A DNA stretch of 64,000 nucleotides. Origin: Mya arenaria. Taxonomy: Eukaryota > Mollusca > Bivalvia > Myida > Myidae. The notes below the pieces were generated by a model. The model was not told the origin of the DNA, did not search any database, and saw only the letters and a program-made list of their open reading frames with translations. The stretch spans positions 77,627,232-77,691,231 of the forward strand of contig NC_069126.1 of NCBI RefSeq assembly GCF_026914265.1. Direction: 5' to 3'. Below, piece after piece: positions 24,970 through 35,929 of this stretch (positions are counted from its first letter, which is position 1; each line of letters begins with the position of its first letter). A program made the translations under genes and the position numbers.

Positions 24970-26460
24970 GTTCAGAACTTTGTTAAAGTTAATGACGTGA
25001 TTAACGCCATCCCAGTGATCATTGGCTCGATTGTTCAGAACTTTGTTAAAGTTAAGGACGTGATCAATGCCATCCCAGTAATCATTGGCTCGATTGTTCA
25101 GAACTTTGTTAAAGTTAACGACGTGATTAACGCCATCCCAGTAATCATTGGCTCGATTGTTCAGAACTGTAAAAGTTAACGACGTGATTAACGCCATCCC
25201 AGTAATCATTGGCTCGATTGTTCAGAACTGTAAAAGTTAACGACGTGATTAACGCCATCCCAGTAATCATTGGCTCGATTGTTCAGAACTGTAAAAGTTA
25301 ACGACGTGATTAACGCCATCCCAGTAATCATTGGCTCGATTGTTCAGAACTTTGTAAAAGTTAACGACGTGATTAACGCCATCCCAGTAATCATTGGCTC
25401 GATTGTTCAGAACTTTGTTAAAGTTAACGACGTGATTAACGCCATCCCAGTAATCATTGGCTCGATTGTTCAGAACTTTATTAAAGTTAAAGACGTGATT
25501 AACGTCATCCCAGTAATCATTGGCTAGATTGTTCAGAACTTTGTTAAAGTTAACGACGTGATTAACGCCATCCCAGTAATCATTGGCTCGATTGTTCAGA
25601 ACTTTGTTAAAGTTAACGACGTGATTAACGCCATCCCAGTAATCATTGGCTAGATTGTTGAGAACTTTGTTAAAGTTAACGACGTGATTAACGCCATCCC
25701 AGTAATCATTGGCTCGATTGTTCAGAACTTTGTAAAAGTTAACGACGTGATCAATGCCATCCCAGTAATCATTGGCTCGATTGTTCAGAACTTTGTTAAA
25801 GTTAACGACGTGATTAACGCCATCCCAGTGATCATTGGCTCGATTGTTCAGAACTTTGTTAAAGTTAACGACGTGATTAACGCCATCCCAGTAATCATTG
25901 GCTCGATTGTTCAGAACTTTATTAAAGTTAAAGACGTGATTAACGCCATCCCAGTGATCATTGGCTAGATTGTTCAGAACTTTGTAAAAGTTAACGACGT
26001 GATCAATGCCATCCCAGTAATCATTGGCTCGATTGTTCAGAACTTTGTTAAAGTTAACGACGTGATTAACGCCATCCCAGTAATCATTGGCTCGATTGTT
26101 CAGAACTTTGTAAAAGTTAACGACGTGATCAATGCCATCCCAGTAATCATTGGCTCGATTGTTCAGAACTTTGTTAAAGTTAACGACGTGATTAACGCCA
26201 TCCCAGTGATCATTGGCTCGATTGTTCAGAACTTTGTTAAAGTTAACGACGTGATTAACGCCATCCCAGTAATCATTGGCTCGATTGTTCAGAACTTTGT
26301 TAAAGTTAACGACGTGATTAACGCCATCCCAGTGATCATTGGCTCGATTGTTCAGAACTTTGTTAAAGTTAACGACGTGATTAACGCCATCCCAGTAATC
26401 ATTGGCTCGATTGTTCAGAACTTTGTTAAAGTTAACGACGTGATTAACGACATCATTGTT
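24970..26460. repeat. 63-bp tandem array, about 24 copies
   Basis: The unit is about 63 bp: GTTAACGACGTGATTAACGC, then CATCCCAGTAATCATTGGCT, then CGATTGTTCAGAACTTTGTT, then AAA. Three consecutive units near 25165-25300 lack two bases, which shifts the frame. Because 63 is 21 codons, long frames are open on both strands (438 codons on the minus strand, 25267-26583; up to 164 codons on the + strand). Homogeneity at DNA level and the lack of splice, promoter or domain support argue for a satellite rather than a gene. Most variation is in a few positions (AATCATT/GATCATT, TCGATT/TAGATT). Confidence 0.95.
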
Positions 26461-27230
26461 AACATTCAAATCGTTACTGCCCTGGAAGTTTAATGGATAC
26501 ACCTGGGTTTGCAGTGTTCTTAACAATGTTTGAGATGACTGTTTTAGATGAACTTGTTTTATTTGATTGTATTCACACATCATGAAAAAGTTTTAGTTTA
26601 AACTTTAACAACGATGTCGATATCACGTTGTTAACTTAAACTAAGTTCTAAACAATCAGCCCATTGTTAACTTTTAATGTGAATTATTTGACAATGTGCT
26701 CAAATGCTTAAATATAAACAAGTGCGTGCTGTAACAGTTGTGTCAGATCTAATATAGAGAACACAAGTGTATCCATTTAACTTCCAAAGCAGGATTGTTA
26801 GCAACGATAACGTTAATAATGTTGTTTACTTTATAACATAGTTCTGAACATCAGCCCTCCTTCAGTCAATGATCATCATCATGCATCATAGTTAGTGATA
26901 TCTGGTAATATGTAACTAGCAAACAATGTTACATAGGGCTGATAGCTCAGAAATTTGTTAAAGTTGACAACATGAATAATGAGATCGTTGTTAACTTTTA
27001 AATGTGAAATATTTGAGGATGTTCTGATATTTAAACAAAGTACAGCTATAACTGTTGTTCAAATCTATTTGCAATACTGCATACCACAAATGTATCCATT
27101 CTCCTTCCAGAGCAGTCAATATTTAAAAGTTAACAACTATGGCGTTAACAACGTTGTTAACTTAAACACAGTTCTGAACAATCAGCCCAATGAGTAAGGA
27201 AGATTGCAACTAGTAATTGTTCAAGTTAAC
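26461..27230. repeat. Diverged long repeat units flanking the 63-bp array, one inverted
   Basis: Segments near 26460-26580, 26745-26830 and 27060-27190 share a TGTATCCATT-(T/C)TTCCA core followed by GTTAAC-type sequence. The first is inverted relative to the other two. The minus-strand peptide of the first and the + strand peptide of the last are clearly similar (QVYPLNFQGSN against QMYPFSFQSSQ, then VNN...VNHVVNFN against VNN...VNNVVNLN). They look like the parent sequence from which the array expanded. Confidence 0.6.
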
Positions 27231-28004
27231 AGTTGTGAAGGCTTACAACTTATATGTATTGTACCTTGATGTTTGTGTTCATCAAATAAACAAAGCAAAT
27301 TACCTTGGAACTTCCTATTTGGTTCATACCATTTATTTTGTTATTATACATTGGATGAATTTGGAGTACGGTTTCCACTATATTTAGCTCCTCTTTGCCC
27401 ATCATCGATTATTTGGACAAATAAGCCTGAATTTCTCACAAGTGGTGGCTTAAAATCAACAAATCTCACTATATTATACCCATAATTTGGGCAAGCACAG
27501 AAAGCGTTTGACCAGAACATGGCTTGTGGGCTTGTGCCAATTTTGACTTCTGCTATACTTACTGGCTTTACAGTTGTGATAGAACGCTCTATGTCATATT
27601 TATAATGTGAAATGTATTGCCAAAAGTGGTGAACAGGAACCGGTGTTCTAGTGCTGTTTAGTAACACTTGCTACAATTGGATGGCCCTCTAGATATCAAT
27701 TAAAGTTACATATTCAATTCTTCTATGAAGAAAATATCATATTTTGTCCTGGTATTTCTGTCATCGTTGCCAGCGTAGATGCCGAACATAACATGTGGAA
27801 ATATTTGAAAGGAATATAATCACACTGTGCTCATGTTCTTATTGACAGTGCGCAACAACAGGCCCGATTTTTCTGCCGAAAATTTGTCTCAAGTAACTAG
27901 TATTTTATTGACTACCTACGAACACAGATAAGCCTTAAAAGGCGCTTGTCGCGCTCTTGTGCACATTTTAACCCGTCTGTTTTTCGAAGAAAAAAAGTCA
28001 GGGT
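27231..28004. other. Spacer between two tandem arrays, no gene supported
   Basis: A 107-codon minus-strand frame (27344-27667) has varied composition but no splice sites, promoter or family I recognise, so I do not call it a gene. Confidence 0.4.
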
Positions 28005-29295
28005 ATTATGAGAGCGCTGGTGTAGGTGTCGTCGTCAGGGCATTGTGATAGCGCTGCTGACGGTGTCGTCGTCAGGGCATTGTGATAGCGCTTGTGTCGA
28101 TGTCGTCTTCGGGATGTTGATATAGCGGTTTCGGTGTCCTCGTCGGGTTATTGTGATAACGCTGATAACGGTGTTGTCGTCGGGTCATTGTAAGAGCGCT
28201 GGTGTTGGTGTCGTCGTCGGGGCATTATGATATCGCTGGTGTCAGTGACGTCGTCGGGGCAGTGTGATAGCGCTGGTGTCGGTGTTGTCGTCGGGGCATT
28301 GTGATAACGCTGGTGATGGTGTCGTCGTCAGGGCATTGTGATAGCGCTGGTGTCGGTTTCGTCGTCGTGGCATTGTGATAGCGCTGGTGATGGTGTCATC
28401 GTCAGGGCATTGTGATAGCGCGGGTGTCGGTGTCGTCGTCGCGACATTGTGATAAAGCTGGTAACGATGTCGTCGTCGGGGCATTGTAAGAGCGCTGGTG
28501 TCGGTGTCGTCGTCGGGGCGTTGTGATATCGCTGGTGTCGGTAACGTCGTCGGGGCAGTGTGATAGCGCTGGTGTCGGTGTCGTCGTCGTGGCATTGTGA
28601 TAGCGCTGGTGATGGTGTCGTCGGGGCATTGTGATAGCGCAGGTGTCGGTGTCGTCGTCGTCGGGGCATTGTGATAGCGCTGGTGATGGTGTCATCGTCA
28701 GGGCATTGTGTTAGCGCTGGTGTCGGTGTCGTCGTCGCGACATTGTGATAGCGCTAGTGACAGTATCATCGTCAGGGCATTGTGATAGTGCTGGTGACGG
28801 TGTTATCGTCAGGGCATTGGGTGAGTGCTGGTGACGGTGTCGTCGTCAGGGGATTGTGTGTGCGCTGGTGACGGTGTCATCGTCAGGGCATTGTGATAGT
28901 GCTGGTGACGGTGTTATCGTCAGGGCATTGGGTGAGTGCTGGTGACGGTGTCGTCGTCAGGGCATTGTGTGTGCGCTGGTGACGGTGTCGTCGTCAGGGC
29001 ATTGTGAGAGCGCTGGTGTCGGTGTCGTCGTCGGGGCATTGTGTGAGCGCTAGTGTCGAGGTCTTCGTCGGTGCAATGTGTGAGCGCTGTTGCCGGTGTC
29101 GTCGTCGTGGCACTGTGGTAGCGCTTGTTTGGGTGTCGTCGTCGTGGCATTGTGTGTGCGCTGGTGACGGTGTCGTCGTCGTGGCATTGCGTTGGCGCTT
29201 GTGTCGGTGTTGTCGTCTGGCCACCATGAGCGCGCTGGTATCGGGGCATTGTGATAGCGCTGGTGTCGGTGTCGTCGACAGGGCATTGTGATAGA
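28005..29295. repeat. 37-bp GC-rich tandem array, about 35 copies
   Basis: The unit is about 37 bp: GCATTGTGATAGCGCTGGTG followed by TCGGTGTCGTCGTCGGG, with GACGG/GTCGG and ATCGTCAGG variants and many CpGs in an otherwise AT-rich region. Since 37 is not a multiple of three, each reading frame cycles through three peptide types (PRRRHRHQRYH, PTTTPTPALSQ, PDDDTDTSAIT), which explains the spurious open frames. Diverged units begin the array. Confidence 0.95.
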
Positions 29296-29754
29296 AAAAG
29301 CGTTAACCTTCGTCATGACTCAAAAACCGTTTAAGATATCATATGAAACACACGTTGTTACACGTTAAGTGTATAGCAAGGCCCATAACTCTGGCTTGAA
29401 TGAGTGACGAATTATGCCCTTTGTTTCACTGATAAAAACAACAACATACGGGCTTAAGCTTTCGCTCCGGTGCGCTCTTTTTGAAAATTGTAACTTTAAA
29501 CGATTCATTTTTAAAGAACCATTCTTTGATGTTGACAACGAGTTTGAAGTACTTATTTATTCTTTGAACTATCGCTTTCATGTCAGGACAATCTCAACAA
29601 TATTTACCTCGTTTTCAATGCACTTGGCAATATACTTCCTCCTTCTACACACTGGCTATTAAACCAATCTGGACTATGCCCAGTCGGCATTCTTAACATG
29701 TGATAGTGGTAATAACTACTCAATGGCTTGCCTTGTTAACCCGATCTTGTAAAA
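29296..29754. other. Intergenic, contains a likely transposon fragment
   Basis: The stretch GCCCATAACTCTGGCTTGAA near 29381 and the following segment resemble a dispersed molluscan repeat. No gene is seen. The promoter and 5' UTR of the lectin-like receptor gene should lie at the right-hand end. Confidence 0.4.
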
Positions 29755-32700
29755 ATGCAAAATTTCACCAGAATTATACTTATCGTGATACTATGGAACA
29801 TAACAGTAACCTTACAACAGGATCACGGTGAGCTTCTTTTGAGATAACTATTATGACCGTTTTCAAAGTTTTTTAATACACCAACCACTCTTTTATTAAC
29901 TAACCGTTTCACTGTAAAATATATCATTGATTATTAATTTTATTCTTTGCTGATAACTTAATGGCATTACGCCTGAAGTTGTCAATGGAGAACCGCATAC
30001 CATCCGTAAACCAACGACTTGAATCCTTTTGGAAATTAAATGCAATCTAAGACTCTTAAAATGCTTAAACCCAAGGAGCTTTAGGGGGACTTCGCCCCTC
30101 AAAACCTTTACAAGGGCGCTGCCCCTAGACCGGTAAGGGGGCCTATCGCGGCCCCCTTAACTCCTGGCGGAAAAGTGGCGACAACTTTTCAGGACCCAGA
30201 TGGAACTCTGTTTACGCGTATGTTATTATCACACTTTGTAATTTCATGTTTGTGTGTACTTAAATATACTTGAACATACACTTAGGGCCCAGGGCGTTCC
30301 ATGTGTCAATGCCGGAAACGTGGCACACTGCCCTGAATGTGTGCAAGGTGACGGACAGCCTTCTGCTACCCGAACTCTCCGACCGACCACTGTTTCAAGA
30401 CCAGTTGAAGGAGACTATGCAACCCGGGGACTTTGTGTGGATCAACGCCAAGCAGCTAACCATTAACTTTACATATAGTAAGTTTCATTCTCTGAAAACA
30501 TTGAATATGTTAGTAAATCATGTGAAGATAAATTGACAAGGGTGCCTAAAATTCAGGTTTAACCCTGATTCAGAGCGCTTTAAGCTTCAGACTTTTGTTC
30601 AGTTGTTAAGTTTGTTTCTGCTTGGACATTTCCTTCAAAAACCGTTAAAACACATTTTCAAAAGAGGTCTAAGCCCCTGGACCCTGCTTTTACCCCCGTT
30701 TTGTTCGGGATTGAATCAATGAATTTACTAAATGCATTAATCGATTTTATTTCGCGCATGCATAAACGGATAACACAGGACTTATATATTAGTTTCAATG
30801 AGGCGGATTTGCTTGATTATGTTTGTTATCCGGCTGTTTATAGGTCGAAAGTACCTGCGGCTGGCGTACGCATTTCAGAATCTGACCCTTCAGGACTGTC
30901 TGTGTTTTGACGGAAAACGTAAGTTTGTTTCTATGTTTTAAAGCTGCACTCTCATAGATTGACCATTTTCACAACTTTTAAAAAAAATCTTGGATGAACA
31001 CAATTTTGCTTAAACTGGAAACCATTGATAAAATACTGGTGACAACATATCAGATCACAGTATTGAAAATTTTATTGCTAATATTTTATAGCTAAAGGCG
31101 TTACGAACGCTTTAAAAAAAACGAGCTTTTCAGCATAAACTATATTTTTGGAATGTATATGTTAAAAATTGCAATCTGATCTTTTGTCGGCAGGCATATT
31201 TCACTGGTTCTTAGACAATAACGCAAACATTGGCTCAATTTTTAGACGAAAAATCAAAACTGCCCATCTGTAAGAGTGCAGCTTTTACTGTCCATCGAAC
31301 AAATAATTCTTATCTCACAAATAGTTCGCCAATATTGTCATTGTTTTTTGAAAAATACATGTATTTGCCGGACCCGCAAGAAAGTATTACTGTTATAACT
31401 TCTTTAGAAATACCGAATTATAGGATTTTCGTAATTTTCATACAACTGTGATTTCTGATGCAACACAATAAAACAATGTTCACCCTGTCTTAGCCAATGA
31501 ACTCGGATACAATTAAGGTGAATCATATGATCAAGGTTATTCTCTGTGTGGGACTGGTGGTGCGCGGATCAGCTGGCGGGAGGCGGCCGGGACTTGCGGG
31601 TCTATGGGTACCTGGCAGGCCATAGAGCCGTCAAGTGTACAGCGCATCGTCGGCTTGCTGAAGGATGAGATGCCCGTCTGGCTACAGAAGTACAGGAACA
31701 ATATCCTCCCGGAGACTGGTAAGTCATTGTAGTCTCACCGCGTTTTCGTGAACAAAGGCCGCAGAAAATTGCTCTACATTGGACAGACATGAAGTGTTTT
31801 AAAACGTGTTTTGTAGACGCGATTTTGTTTTTGTCTTTTAGAATCCGATCTGTGTATTGGACTGGAGAGACAGACGGACGGATCGTTCGCCGACCGGGTG
31901 GACAACTGCTCCAGCAAGCATTCATTTTTCTGTGTCAGGGGTAGGTGGACTGGAATGGAACTGTTTATTAGAAAAACTTCCGCCTGAACCTTACCATAAG
32001 AGGATTATTTATGAAACAAATACTGTTGCTACTTTCATATATAATTAATATTCTTTTACCAAGTTTAAAATTAGCCACGTGGCATTGGGGGTTATGTACA
32101 CATCGGCATCGAGATATATATTAATTGAATTCAACCTTTTTAATCCATTATGTTTTTGTTCTTGTTCACGACTATTAATCTATATGATTTAACAATATAT
32201 TATATTTCTGTACTTAACAGACCCGGATAAGTATTCTCCGACCCTTACCCGTCTGTCGGAACCAGTTTCCGTGGTAACGGGCCATGGCGACCATGGCAAC
32301 AAGAGCGTCCCTGTAGATGAACACCCAAAAGGTACATAACAAAGACTGGTCATCATCAACTTAACAGTTATCTATACATTATTAAACCCATTCTGAAACG
32401 TGTGAATAGAAGAATAACATGTTACGTATAAATGTATCAAACATGAAGCAATATTAAATAGCAACACATATTTATTTACTATCCTAATAACATATTATGC
32501 TATACATCTAATGTAAATGCTGTATTAACAAAAACTTTGGGTAAGCCTGTATAATTTTGCCCTAAAGATACATGTCTTCAACATATAACTACATTTTTGA
32601 ATATGCTTTGTCTACAGACAGAGAAAGCAATGCAGACAACGAGGACACTGCTCGCCCCGGTCTGGTAGTTGGTGTGGTTGGCGGGTTGGCGGCGTTGCTG

Positions 32701-32848
32701 GTGGTGCTCCTTGTGGGGTTCGGCGGCCGCTACGTTCTCCGCCGCTTTCGCCTTAGACAACAGTACAGGAAGAGTCGCCGCAGATACAACGATAGGTAAC
32801 GTACAGACTTGATAAAGAGTGCGTGATCTGCTGAAATGATGATGATGG

Positions 32849-32883
<35 letters not shown>

Positions 32884-34338
32884 CCTTAAGCTCTTGGTAA
32901 ATTCCAGAAAGACGACGCTCAGTTCTCGGTCGGAAGCTGAGACCCGCCGGGATATGAGCCGGCCATCCGTGCAGAGTTCCGGGTTCACAAAAACCGCCCT
33001 CAGCGAGGTAACGAGTATCCTGCAAACTATTTATCTTAGTTAGGAAGTGTCTTATTTATTTTTGAGGAAATGGCAGATTAGTTGATGGGTTTCATTTGTG
33101 AAACTGTCATTATAGATCAAATGTACATAATCCATTGCATAATCTTTAAAAAAATTCTTTCTTCAAAATGATTTACAATAATTTTGAGATGACTAGCTTA
33201 ATGCCATGTCACTCTACAAACGAATGCTAGGATTAACATCTACTGTACATTGTTCTATTGACTACTTTTTTGTCAACCTAAGAGATATATTAATTATGTG
33301 TTCATATAGTTTAATACACATATGGAGATGGCAAGCGCATGCAACACACTGCAAAAATGACTTCTTTCAGGGAGAATACGAGAAGAGCTACTCTACCCTA
33401 CAGAATGACGTGGTGCGACAGTGTAAAACCCGGATGATGAGTGACTTGCGGGGTCGGGATTCCCAGGCGCCCCTTAAACCCTACCACAGCATGGACGGGC
33501 TCAATAAGGAGGGAGACGCGCTGCAGGTTGTATTCCTTGATTCCGTCGTTTGATAAACGTGTGTAGATGTTAATATCAAGTACTTGTATTTTGGAACAAG
33601 CACAAGTATTTTAGTCATTTAAACGTGTTTCTTTGTTTTTGTTTTAGGAAATAATCATTGATTCATTAGAGAATATTTTTACGTCTGGTTATTCGTTCTA
33701 ATGCGTGTCATCAATTGAAAACAAACTAATTAAAAATGTTTGCTGTTAAAGAGAATAATTGTTTATTTTTGTTTTGACCGCTTTATCGTCTGTTTGTACC
33801 CAAGGAACTGGACGGGTATGAGGACTACAACCCTCAATGTACAGACCTCACCCTTGAGAACGGCCGCCTCCATGTGGCCGGCTTCCCCGCGCCGGATCAG
33901 GAAATGTACGAAAACACACGTCCTGTTAAACAGAAGACCGCAAATATTGTTAAAAAAGCGAACGGCCGTTCCCAAGAAGATGCCGCGACACCAGCGCTTC
34001 CGGGACACAAGATGAAGGTTCATGGAGTAAGGAGCCAACGCGGTGACAATTATGATGACCCTAGAGCAAGAGTCGAGACTTACGACATTCCGCCGAAGAG
34101 ACAAAAAGGACGATTCAGACTCCAGAAAAACAGCAATAAGAAGACCACTACCAACATGGAGGCGGAGCAAACGCAACTGTTAAGGACTAAAGAAATGGTC
34201 AAGGACGTTGCTACCATCGATGACCTTGACGCGTACGAGAATTCCAGCACACCCACTGTCGGGAGGAAAGAGGTCAACTCGATTGACGACCTGGACTGTT
34301 ATGAGAACTATTTGTTGACCCAAAAAGAAGCCCAGTGA
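29755..34338 (+). CDS. Type I receptor with C-type-lectin-like ectodomain, 10 exons (566 aa)
   Basis: Exons: 29755-29827, 30286-30477, 30844-30918, 31536-31718, 31842-31940, 32221-32331, 32618-32795, 32908-33007, 33371-33526, 33805-34338. All are GT-AG and the phases match throughout (1,1,1,1,1,1,2,0,0). Exon 1 is a signal peptide (hydrophobic IILIVILW). Exons 2-3 resemble a degenerate C-type lectin fold (WHTALNVC...FVWINAKQL...). Exons 4-5 resemble a second (ISWREAAGTCGSMG...VWL...CIGL...CSSKHSFFCV). A membrane span lies at about 259-280. The tail of about 285 residues has tyrosine motifs: YENT (Y424), YDDP (Y472), YDIP (Y482), YENS (Y533) and YENY (Y555). By known rules YxN suits Grb2-type and YxxP Crk-type SH2 domains. 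The IDDLDxYEN block occurs twice. The role as a signalling surface receptor is inferred and the ligand is unknown. The exon 4 acceptor is the weakest junction. Confidence 0.8.
30060..30185. repeat. GC-rich dispersed repeat fragment in intron 1 of the lectin-like receptor
   Basis: A block with GGGGGACTTCGCCCCTC, GGGCGCTGCCCCT and GGGGGCC-GGCCCCC pairings, unlike the AT-rich intron around it. It looks like part of a transposon, but the ends are not defined. Confidence 0.4.
30942..31283. mobile_element. TTAA-flanked MITE, AGCTGCACTCT family, copy 1
   Basis: AGCTGCACTCTCATAGATTGA on the left (after TTAA at 30938-30941) and the inverted ATCTGTAAGAGTGCAGCT on the right. The right-hand flank is TTTA, so one target copy has decayed. 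It lies in intron 3 of the lectin-like receptor gene, 24 bp after exon 3. Two more copies occur at 49295 and 61850. Confidence 0.85.
32836..32882. repeat. (GAT)n microsatellite
   Basis: A run of GAT triplets with one GGT, in the short intron between the membrane-span exon and the next tail exon of the lectin-like receptor, ending 25 bp before the exon 8 acceptor. The His-rich minus-strand frame here is an artefact of the repeat. Confidence 0.95.
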
Positions 34339-34780
34339 CATTTGCAGACGCTGTGTATATATACGAGTATGTATCGGATAACGTGTATAGAATTAGTGTA
34401 AATAATTTGTTTTTAAATATATGTTATATATTTTTTTTTTAATATGCATTGTTACTACTGGTTTTAACTTAAGGTTTTAACACAGTTCGATGTAATTTTG
34501 TTATTTGTTTGATATGGACATAAATGTATTATTATTTTGTTTTAAAAATGTGTAAGTTTTGATTAACAGATAGTATAAGATTTACCACTTTGAAAGGGAC
34601 CTTCGATCACGTCAGTCTTGCTTAACAAATTATATGCGACTCGTATGGAACGCAAAATCTAAATTAATTCAAATATTTTAAAAGCTTTTCAACTAATTAG
34701 AGAGCTCCTTGAATAGTAAGAGACCCCTTCAACTGATTTGAAGATCTCTTTAATCCATTTGAAGAAGTCTTATATTATGT
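34339..34780. other. 3' UTR and downstream spacer of the lectin-like receptor gene
   Basis: AT-rich with no canonical AATAAA that I can place with confidence and no gene. Confidence 0.4.
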
Positions 34781-34949
34781 GCTACTATCATTATATAAAT
34801 ATTGCCAGCATGACATCAATTGTTGTTCTCACTAGTTAAATGTTCAAATCAAATTGAAGAAAAGAGAGCTCTAATTCAGTTAATGAGGGAAAATGGATGG
34901 TAGATATCGCCAGTTCTAACATATCAGTACTTATCAATAATTGATTTGA

Positions 34950-35360
34950 AGATAGATCTCTCTATATATTCTATTAATATAGATATCTCTATATATTCTA
35001 TTAATATAGATCTCTCTATATATTCTATTAATATAGATCTCTCTATATATACTAATAATATAGATCTCTCTCTATTCTATTAACATAGATCTCTCTCTCT
35101 CTATTCTATTAATATAGATCTCTCTCTATTCTATTAACATAGATATCTCTATATATTCTATTAATATAGATCTCTCTCTCTATTCTATTAACATAGATCT
35201 CTCTATATATTCTATTAATATAGATCTCTCTCTCTATTCTATTAATATAGATCTCTCTATATATTCTATTAACATAGATATCTCTATACATTCTATTAAT
35301 ATAGATCTCTCTATATATTCTATTAATATAGATATCTCTATATATTCTATTAATGAGCTC
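34950..35360. repeat. 27-bp minisatellite, about 15 copies
   Basis: The unit is about 27 bp: ATAGATCTCTCTATATATTC then TATTAAT, with shorter CTCTCTATTC variants. The short minus-strand frame of YREIYINRI repeats comes from this. The inverted paralogous arm (near 63810) has only one unit at the same place. Confidence 0.95.
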
Positions 35361-35889
35361 TCAATTGTTGAAAGCATTCATTTGGCTAAATTGAACAAAA
35401 GAACGCAATATATAACTTTGATTTGGTGATATGTCCAATTTAATTAGAGAGGTCTCCCATTTAATCGGTTATAGCTCTAATTCAAGTCAAGAGCTTTTCA
35501 GTTCAGTTAATTTGGATACATCTTCAATTCAATTGGTGATCGAGGTAAACAAATGTGTGATTTAACAGGTGTTCGGTAATTATAGACTGTTCGGATTTAC
35601 AAACTCAACCAGTACTGGATGAAGCGTCGGGTCTGTTTATTTTGTTTTTAGATTTGTAGAGAAATCGAAGGAACCTAAGAATATCAACCAACTACAAATA
35701 ATGTTGAAGTATGTCTTTACTATAATATTTATAAACCGGGGATAAGTGTACTCGTTTTTAAGATCGGAATATCATAAAGTACACGTATTGAAGATGCACT
35801 ATTGCCAATGATGAAACATTCAGGGACAGGTAATCCAGTCAAAGCATAAACACATTTAATTAATCGATTAAAATTATAAGCGAACAATC

Positions 35890-35897
35890 TGACGTCA
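35890..35897. promoter_or_regulatory. CRE (TGACGTCA) 33 bp before the receptor start codon
   Basis: An exact CREB/ATF palindrome, followed by a second related TGACGTAA at 35904. In the inverted copy the first site is changed to TGGTTTCA while the second is kept. Its position near the ATG would put it in the promoter or 5' UTR. Confidence 0.4.
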
Positions 35898-35929
35898 TTT
35901 TCATGACGTAACACATTGATGAAATCAAA

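Noticed and set aside
25267..26583. 438-codon minus-strand frame
   Set aside because: It is produced by a 63-bp satellite whose length is a multiple of three. Both strands are open, units are homogeneous at DNA level and no splice, promoter or domain evidence exists.
27344..27667. 107-codon minus-strand frame between two arrays
   Set aside because: Composition is protein-like, but no start context, splice sites or family could be recognised. Left as unsupported.
28242..29316. Arg/His-rich and Asp/Thr-rich frames (PRRRHRHQRYH type)
   Set aside because: Artefacts of the 37-bp GC-rich array; the peptide type changes with every unit.
31528..31626. Frame starting with MIKVILCVGLVV as a separate signal-peptide exon
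   Set aside because: It meets a stop at once (CATAG), whereas the neighbouring frame continues the lectin-like domain and matches the intron phases on both sides.
32578..32988. His-run protein on the minus strand
   Set aside because: The run of His is the (GAT)n microsatellite read backwards, and the + strand here encodes well-supported receptor exons.
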